From the NCBI RefSeq assembly GCF_024722015.1, contig NZ_JANQBD010000028.1:1-64000 (forward strand): a DNA stretch of 64,000 bases. Direction: 5' to 3'. The notes beneath the pieces are model-generated. The model was not told where the DNA came from. It ran no database searches and worked only from the letters and a program-made list of their open reading frames with translations. Made by a program: the position numbers and the translations under genes. Source of the DNA: Paenibacillus radicis (ex Xue et al. 2023). Lineage in GTDB: Bacteria > Bacillota > Bacilli > Paenibacillales > NBRC-103111. Shown in pieces: positions 60,019 to 64,000 of this stretch. How positions within the stretch are numbered: position 1 is the stretch's first letter; each line of letters starts with the position of its first letter.

Positions 60019-61470
60019 TTGAGAGCAGAAATAAGGCGTGATTTGCCAGAAAACCATGGGCTTTCATCCAAGCATTTATTGCGTTTTTTTACTCGGGTTG
60101 AAGAATTGAATCTGCAGCTGAATAGCTTTATATTGTTGCAGGATGGACAGTCTACGGCCCAGTTTTGGCGCAAGCCTTATCGCAAGGATGCTCAGCAATT
60201 ATTGTTTTCACTTAGCAAAAGCTTTACCTCGATAGCTGCAGGTATTGCCTGTGACCATGGATATTTGGACCTGCAGGATAAAGTAATCTCTTTTTTCCCG
60301 GACAAGCTACCAGCTCAACTATCCGTAAATTTAACGCAAATGACCGTCCACCATCTATTATCCATGAATACGGGCCATCACGAAAATATTTATAGTTATG
60401 TGGTAAATGAGCAGGACTGGGTAAAAGCATTCTTATCGTTGGAAGTGCAGCACAAGCCTGGCAGTTACTACCGTTACAGTACTCCTGCTACTTATATGTT
60501 ATCGGCCATTATTGAAAAGGTAACGGGTGAAAGCTTGGTTGATTTTTTGATGCCACGGTTGTTTGAGCCTTTGGGGATACCAAGGCCCTCGTGGGAAACC
60601 TGTCCAATGGGAATAACTGCAGGGGGGATGGGATTAAGCCTAACTACCGAAAGCATAGCCAAATTTGGTCAAATGCTTTTGGATAAGGGCATGTACGAGG
60701 GTCAGAGAATTGTTTCGGAATCGTATATAGATTTAGCTACCCGGGAGCAAAGTGACAATCGTAGAGGTGAAACCAGGATGGATACCTCTCAAGGCTATGG
60801 ATATCAATTTATTCTATGTCGCCGAGGCTGCTTCAGGGGCGATGGTGCTTTTGGACAATTATGTTTTGTTGCACCGAATGAGCGTATAGTTATTGCCGCC
60901 ACATCCAGCTTTGCAAGCATGAAGCCGCTCCAAACGCTTTTAGATTTAATATTTGAACATATTATGGACCCGTTAGATCCGGATAGTCGTCCATCACTTG
61001 ATGATAATGATGAGCTGCAACAGCATCTTGCTAATATGTCCTACCCTGTTCCGCTGCTTAAGCCAATTTCAGACGTTGTACCGAACAGGAGTCATCAATG
61101 CTACATCATGGACAAAAATTCCCGCCATCTCCAAGAGCTGAATCTGTTCAAAACGGAAGAGAAATTGGAGGTTCAGCTTATTTATGAAGATAGGAATAAT
61201 AAAGTCTTATCGTTTGATTTTACAAAGCCCGTAACTATAGAAGATATCTTTACTAAAGACTTGTCTCTTCACCAGCAAGAGGCTGTTGCTTACGCTGAAT
61301 GGCCGGATAACAATACGCTGAAGCTTACTTTATTCTATATTGAGACTCCATACGTGGTTACCTACACAATTAAATTCAATAACCCCAATATAGAGCTTCA
61401 ATTTCGTATAAATGTATCTCATAACATAGAAGATTACACAATCAATGGCAAGTTGAAGAGCTATGATTGA
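60019..61470 (+). CDS. Class C beta-lactamase-like serine hydrolase (copy 2) with C-terminal beta domain
   Basis: 483 residues. SxxK motif S64-L-S-K67; the second motif is Y153-S-T155, where Thr replaces the usual Asn. The serine hydrolase core ends near 320, and about 160 beta-rich residues follow (a domain I do not recognise; lipocalin-like by pattern). No signal peptide. TTG start with TAGGAGGA 7 bases upstream. Only distantly related to copy 1, so the pair is not a recent duplication. Confidence 0.83.
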   Translation: MRAEIRRDLPENHGLSSKHLLRFFTRVEELNLQLNSFILLQDGQSTAQFWRKPYRKDAQQLLFSLSKSFTSIAAGIACDHGYLDLQDKVISFFPDKLPAQLSVNLTQMTVHHLLSMNTGHHENIYSYVVNEQDWVKAFLSLEVQHKPGSYYRYSTPATYMLSAIIEKVTGESLVDFLMPRLFEPLGIPRPSWETCPMGITAGGMGLSLTTESIAKFGQMLLDKGMYEGQRIVSESYIDLATREQSDNRRGETRMDTSQGYGYQFILCRRGCFRGDGAFGQLCFVAPNERIVIAATSSFASMKPLQTLLDLIFEHIMDPLDPDSRPSLDDNDELQQHLANMSYPVPLLKPISDVVPNRSHQCYIMDKNSRHLQELNLFKTEEKLEVQLIYEDRNNKVLSFDFTKPVTIEDIFTKDLSLHQQEAVAYAEWPDNNTLKLTLFYIETPYVVTYTIKFNNPNIELQFRINVSHNIEDYTINGKLKSYD

Positions 61471-61488
61471 CTCTTTGAACTCTTAATC

Positions 61489-62232
61489 TTATACAAATCC
61501 TCCGTTAACTTTAATAGTTTGACCTGTAATCCAGCGGGCTTCATCACTTGCCAAGAAGAGGACGGTACCCGAGATATCATCCATTTCACCCAAGCGGCCG
61601 AATGAATTCATTCGGATAATGCCTTCAATTTGCGCTTCGGTCTTGCCGTTTGTAAATAATTCGGTATGGATGGGTCCAGGAGCAATCGCATTGATCGTGA
61701 TTCCCTTGGGTCCGAACTCTTTGGCAAGCTGACGGGTAAACTGTTCAACAGCACCTTTAGTACCAGCGTATACACTGTAAGCAGGAAACATGGCCCCGGT
61801 GACGGAGGTAGAGAAGTTAATGATTCGTCCGTTTTCTCTCATATGTTTGGCTGCTTGCTGGCAAGCAAAATAGGTGCCTTTCACATTTGTAGCAAATAAT
61901 CGATCATAATCTTCTTCTGTTACATCCTGGATCGGCTTAGTCACCATCAACCCCGCATTGTTTACGAGAATATCGACTTGTCCGAAGGCTTCGATAGTTT
62001 TTTGAAACAGCAGTGCCACTTCCGCAACACGGCTAATATCGGCTTGAATGGCTATGGCTTCTCCTCCATTTTTTTGGATGCCTTCGACGACTGAATTGGC
62101 TTTATCTGCACGATTGGCATAATTCACTACAACTTTTGCTCCGTTTATGGCGAATTGCTCAGCAATTTCCTGCCCAATCCCTCTGGAAGCCCCAGTAACT
62201 ATAACTACTTTTCCATCCCATTTATTTGACAT
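61489..62232 (-). CDS. SDR-family oxidoreductase, FabG-like
   Basis: 247 residues. Rossmann motif TGASRGIG (13-20), NNAG (91-94), catalytic Tyr155 and Lys159 (YAGTK) with Ser in NFSTS near 139-143. Ends GQTIKVNGGFV, the standard classical SDR C terminus. NAD(P)H-dependent alcohol/ketone oxidoreductase of unknown substrate. AAAGGAG about 10 bases upstream and family alignment favour 62232 over 62271. Converges with the serine hydrolase. Confidence 0.9.
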   Translation of the reverse strand: MSNKWDGKVVIVTGASRGIGQEIAEQFAINGAKVVVNYANRADKANSVVEGIQKNGGEAIAIQADISRVAEVALLFQKTIEAFGQVDILVNNAGLMVTKPIQDVTEEDYDRLFATNVKGTYFACQQAAKHMRENGRIINFSTSVTGAMFPAYSVYAGTKGAVEQFTRQLAKEFGPKGITINAIAPGPIHTELFTNGKTEAQIEGIIRMNSFGRLGEMDDISGTVLFLASDEARWITGQTIKVNGGFV

Positions 62233-62942
62233 GGTTACACACGCTCCTTTGCTTATAATGTAAAGCTTCAACTTGCAGCACGCAAGAAGGCACTTTATTA
62301 TCTGATAGTTACTCTTAAGTTAGAAATGGATAAGATGCGGCTTTCGATCTTTCCAAGTGCTTTGTAAATTTCATTGATTTACACGCTTTGGAATATTTCT
62401 TACAATTGTAATATGTTGCTGTAGAAGGGGGAAATGACATGCCAGAAAGCCGGATTGGATGGAAATGATGCGTATGACATTTGGCTTTGAGGCTGATGTG
62501 CTATTTATTCGCGAATACGTATTCTAGAGGAGACTAAAATTTTCAGACGGCTACTGATGGACGAGTAATAGAGGGAAATTCTCATGTTAATCCAGCCTGG
62601 ATATCGTTTGAAAACAATCTAACTGGAAAAACTAACTCTAATATAGGTGATATGGATAGTATCAGCTTAAATACGTAGAATTAGCATGAGAAATTCCAGT
62701 TATAAGGCTAGGAATGCTATTTTCGGAGCAATTTAGCCTGACAATTTCCTGATATTTGTCTGAGGTTCGTTAGGCTGCTGACATGGTATCGTCGAAAGCT
62801 CATTCAAAATGTGACACAAGAGAAGAACAGGGTTCATAAATTAAAGTTGAAATTGAGGATTCTTTTGCAACCCTATATTCAGGATAAAGTGGTGGATGGG
62901 CGTCCCAAAATGACTTTCGGGACTGCCCCTTCTTTTTCGCAT
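62233..62942. other. 710-base spacer with palindromes, no convincing gene
   Basis: Palindromes TTACAATTGTAA near 62400, TATTCGCGAATA (62506-62517) and GAATACGTATTC (62513-62524), a weak member of the ~50-base unit family (GGCTGATGTGCTATTTA, 62491-62507) and a terminator-like hairpin (62898-62935). Confidence 0.5.
62898..62935 (+). terminator. Terminator-like hairpin
   Basis: GGGCGTCCC (62898-62906) and GGGACTGCCC (62919-62928) with a bulge, followed by CTTCTTTTT on the plus strand. Confidence 0.45.
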
Positions 62943-64000
62943 TTACACAACTGCAGTCTCATTAAAAGGATTCTCTTCTTTTACATGCAGCGTTTGATCC
63001 AGCCAATCGAAAAGGCGATGATTGAGCAGCAGCAGCGCTCCGAAATGACAATGCTCCTCAGCCCCCTCTTCCGCGGTGAACTTCATAAAGGTTTTCGGAC
63101 AAGTGAGCGCATCATAGAGCTGCTGGGGTTGACCGGCGAAGAAATGGTCATCCTCTGCTTCGCATACAAGTGTGGGGCACTTGATTTTATCGGCTACGCC
63201 TTCTAATGTGAAGGGCTCCGTTTTTTCCATGAGTTCGTTAATGGAGTCAGCTTTGAAAGTAAACATTCCGTTCTCGATAGCCCAACGAACATTGGTGCTT
63301 TTGTCCATTAATAGGGATATGAATTCCTTCATATAGCTCGGATCATTCAAATCTCCAGTAAATCCTTGGTGAAGCTTGCGGCCCATCTCACCGAATTGAT
63401 TGGAGAACAGTCCATCGTTAGCGATACAAGCGGCCAGACGATGCTCAAAGGCTGCGGCGCGTGGCGCCAAATAGCCCCCAAGACTAATACCTACGAGGGC
63501 GATCCGCTGCGGATCAACCTCAGGCCGGGTCAGCAAGTAATCAACTACGGGCGTGACAACCTTCTCCCAATCGTTGCGGAACGGGATTTGCTGCTCCCGG
63601 ATGACCGCGCCTTGCCCGGGACCTTCGAAGGTAATGCAGTTGTATCCACGCTGCAATGCCGCCGCTGCTACTTCTAAATACAACTCCTCCCCAGTAGAAT
63701 CAAAGCCCCCGTGAACCAGTAATGTAGGCCGTTGCAAATCATCCACACGATAGAAATAGGCTGGCAAATATCCCCCTTCATAAACAATTTCTACTTGCTC
63801 CACTAAAGTATCCATCAATCGAATAGCTTGGCGGAATGTAGTACGGCTTTTTCCCCATGTCTCCAATATCCGTGGATCGCTTGGAACGCCATGCAGGAAA
63901 AATTCCGCTGTACGGTAATAATTGGAGGCCCGCATATAGAACTCTCGGGCACTGATCCGATTGCCTTGCTCCATGCTATCCTGAGCCAGCGCGTGGATTC
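62943..64000 (-). CDS. Alpha/beta hydrolase (acyl-peptidase/esterase type), 5' end outside window
   Basis: At least 343 residues from the first visible ATG at 63974, but the frame stays open to the window edge and the upstream codons (IHALAQDS) fit the helical N-terminal domain of this family (continuing ...GNRISAREFYMRASNYYRTA), so the real start lies outside. The hydrolase core has HGGFDSTGEE, FEGPGQG, the nucleophile elbow GISLGG, an Asp in EAEDDHFF and the C-terminal EEHCHFG with the catalytic His. Related to 2,6-dihydropseudooxynicotine hydrolase and FrsA-like C-C/ester hydrolases. Substrate unknown. Confidence 0.85.
   Translation of the reverse strand, partial: IHALAQDSMEQGNRISAREFYMRASNYYRTAEFFLHGVPSDPRILETWGKSRTTFRQAIRLMDTLVEQVEIVYEGGYLPAYFYRVDDLQRPTLLVHGGFDSTGEELYLEVAAAALQRGYNCITFEGPGQGAVIREQQIPFRNDWEKVVTPVVDYLLTRPEVDPQRIALVGISLGGYLAPRAAAFEHRLAACIANDGLFSNQFGEMGRKLHQGFTGDLNDPSYMKEFISLLMDKSTNVRWAIENGMFTFKADSINELMEKTEPFTLEGVADKIKCPTLVCEAEDDHFFAGQPQQLYDALTCPKTFMKFTAEEGAEEHCHFGALLLLNHRLFDWLDQTLHVKEENPFNETAVV

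Noticed and set aside
62811..63206. 131-codon plus-strand frame
   Set aside because: Most of it is antisense to the alpha/beta hydrolase gene, which has clear family motifs.

Overview
The window looks like a chromosomal segment of a spore-forming, S-layer-bearing Bacillales bacterium, most likely Paenibacillus or a close relative. The evidence is a CotF-like spore coat protein, SLH-domain exported proteins, copper-amine-oxidase-like 'stalk' domains on secreted proteins, a YesM/YesN-type two-component system beside a CUT1 sugar ABC transporter, consensus AAAGGAGG ribosome binding sites and frequent TTG/GTG starts. I saw no rRNA, tRNA, CRISPR array, insertion sequence or prophage. The genus is inferred from gene content only.

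Layout. 0-3 kb: a quinone/electrophile-resistance cluster (MhqR-like MarR repressor, DoxX, VOC dioxygenase, carboxylesterase) with two operator-like palindromes. 3-6 kb: a Phd/RelE-type toxin-antitoxin pair, a decayed second toxin, an orphan lipoprotein binding protein and a frameshifted lipoprotein remnant. 6-9.5 kb: a SulP anion transporter, a cysteine-free ArsR-family regulator and a cysteine-rich protein whose three upstream regions share one 11-base motif. 9.5-11 kb: Nudix hydrolase, DUF420 protein and two small genes (39 and 57 codons). 11.2-17 kb: histidine kinase, response regulator, binding protein and two permeases of a sugar transporter. 17-33 kb: mostly single metabolic or exported genes (epimerase-like protein, aldo/keto reductase, beta-propeller phytase, SLH-CAP protein, YhcH protein, small ATPase, YhfP-like oxidoreductase, PhyH dioxygenase with an AraC regulator, LURP-one-like protein, alpha/beta hydrolase, DUF5050-like and stalk-domain proteins).

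33.4-47 kb holds the most striking block: eight co-directional genes in two tightly packed groups. The first is a large Gld-like membrane protein, an ABC ATPase and an ABC permease. The second is a membrane coiled-coil protein with a Gly/Ala tract, a MoxR AAA+ ATPase, a DUF58 protein, a BatA-like protein and a 967-residue protein with two von Willebrand A (VWA) motifs. Four VWA metal-site (MIDAS) signatures occur in three consecutive products. The architecture suggests an ATP-driven envelope assembly or chaperone machine linked to an ABC exporter, but its function is unknown.

47-64 kb: DUF6509-like protein, DUF1989 protein, CotF, amino acid permease, YqcI/YcgG protein, a 1252-residue S-layer protein (YVTN propeller, three near-identical 99-residue repeats, SLH anchor) preceded by a 30-codon leader ORF, then a repeat-rich spacer, LysE exporter, DUF2188 protein, metallophosphoesterase, two tandem class C serine hydrolases, an SDR oxidoreductase, and an alpha/beta hydrolase cut by the window end.

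The long spacers (24.3, 37.9, 56 and 62.5 kb) share degenerate ~50-base-period units and GGAAC/GTTCC palindromes. A ~120-base element at the left edge has a second copy near 56.4 kb.
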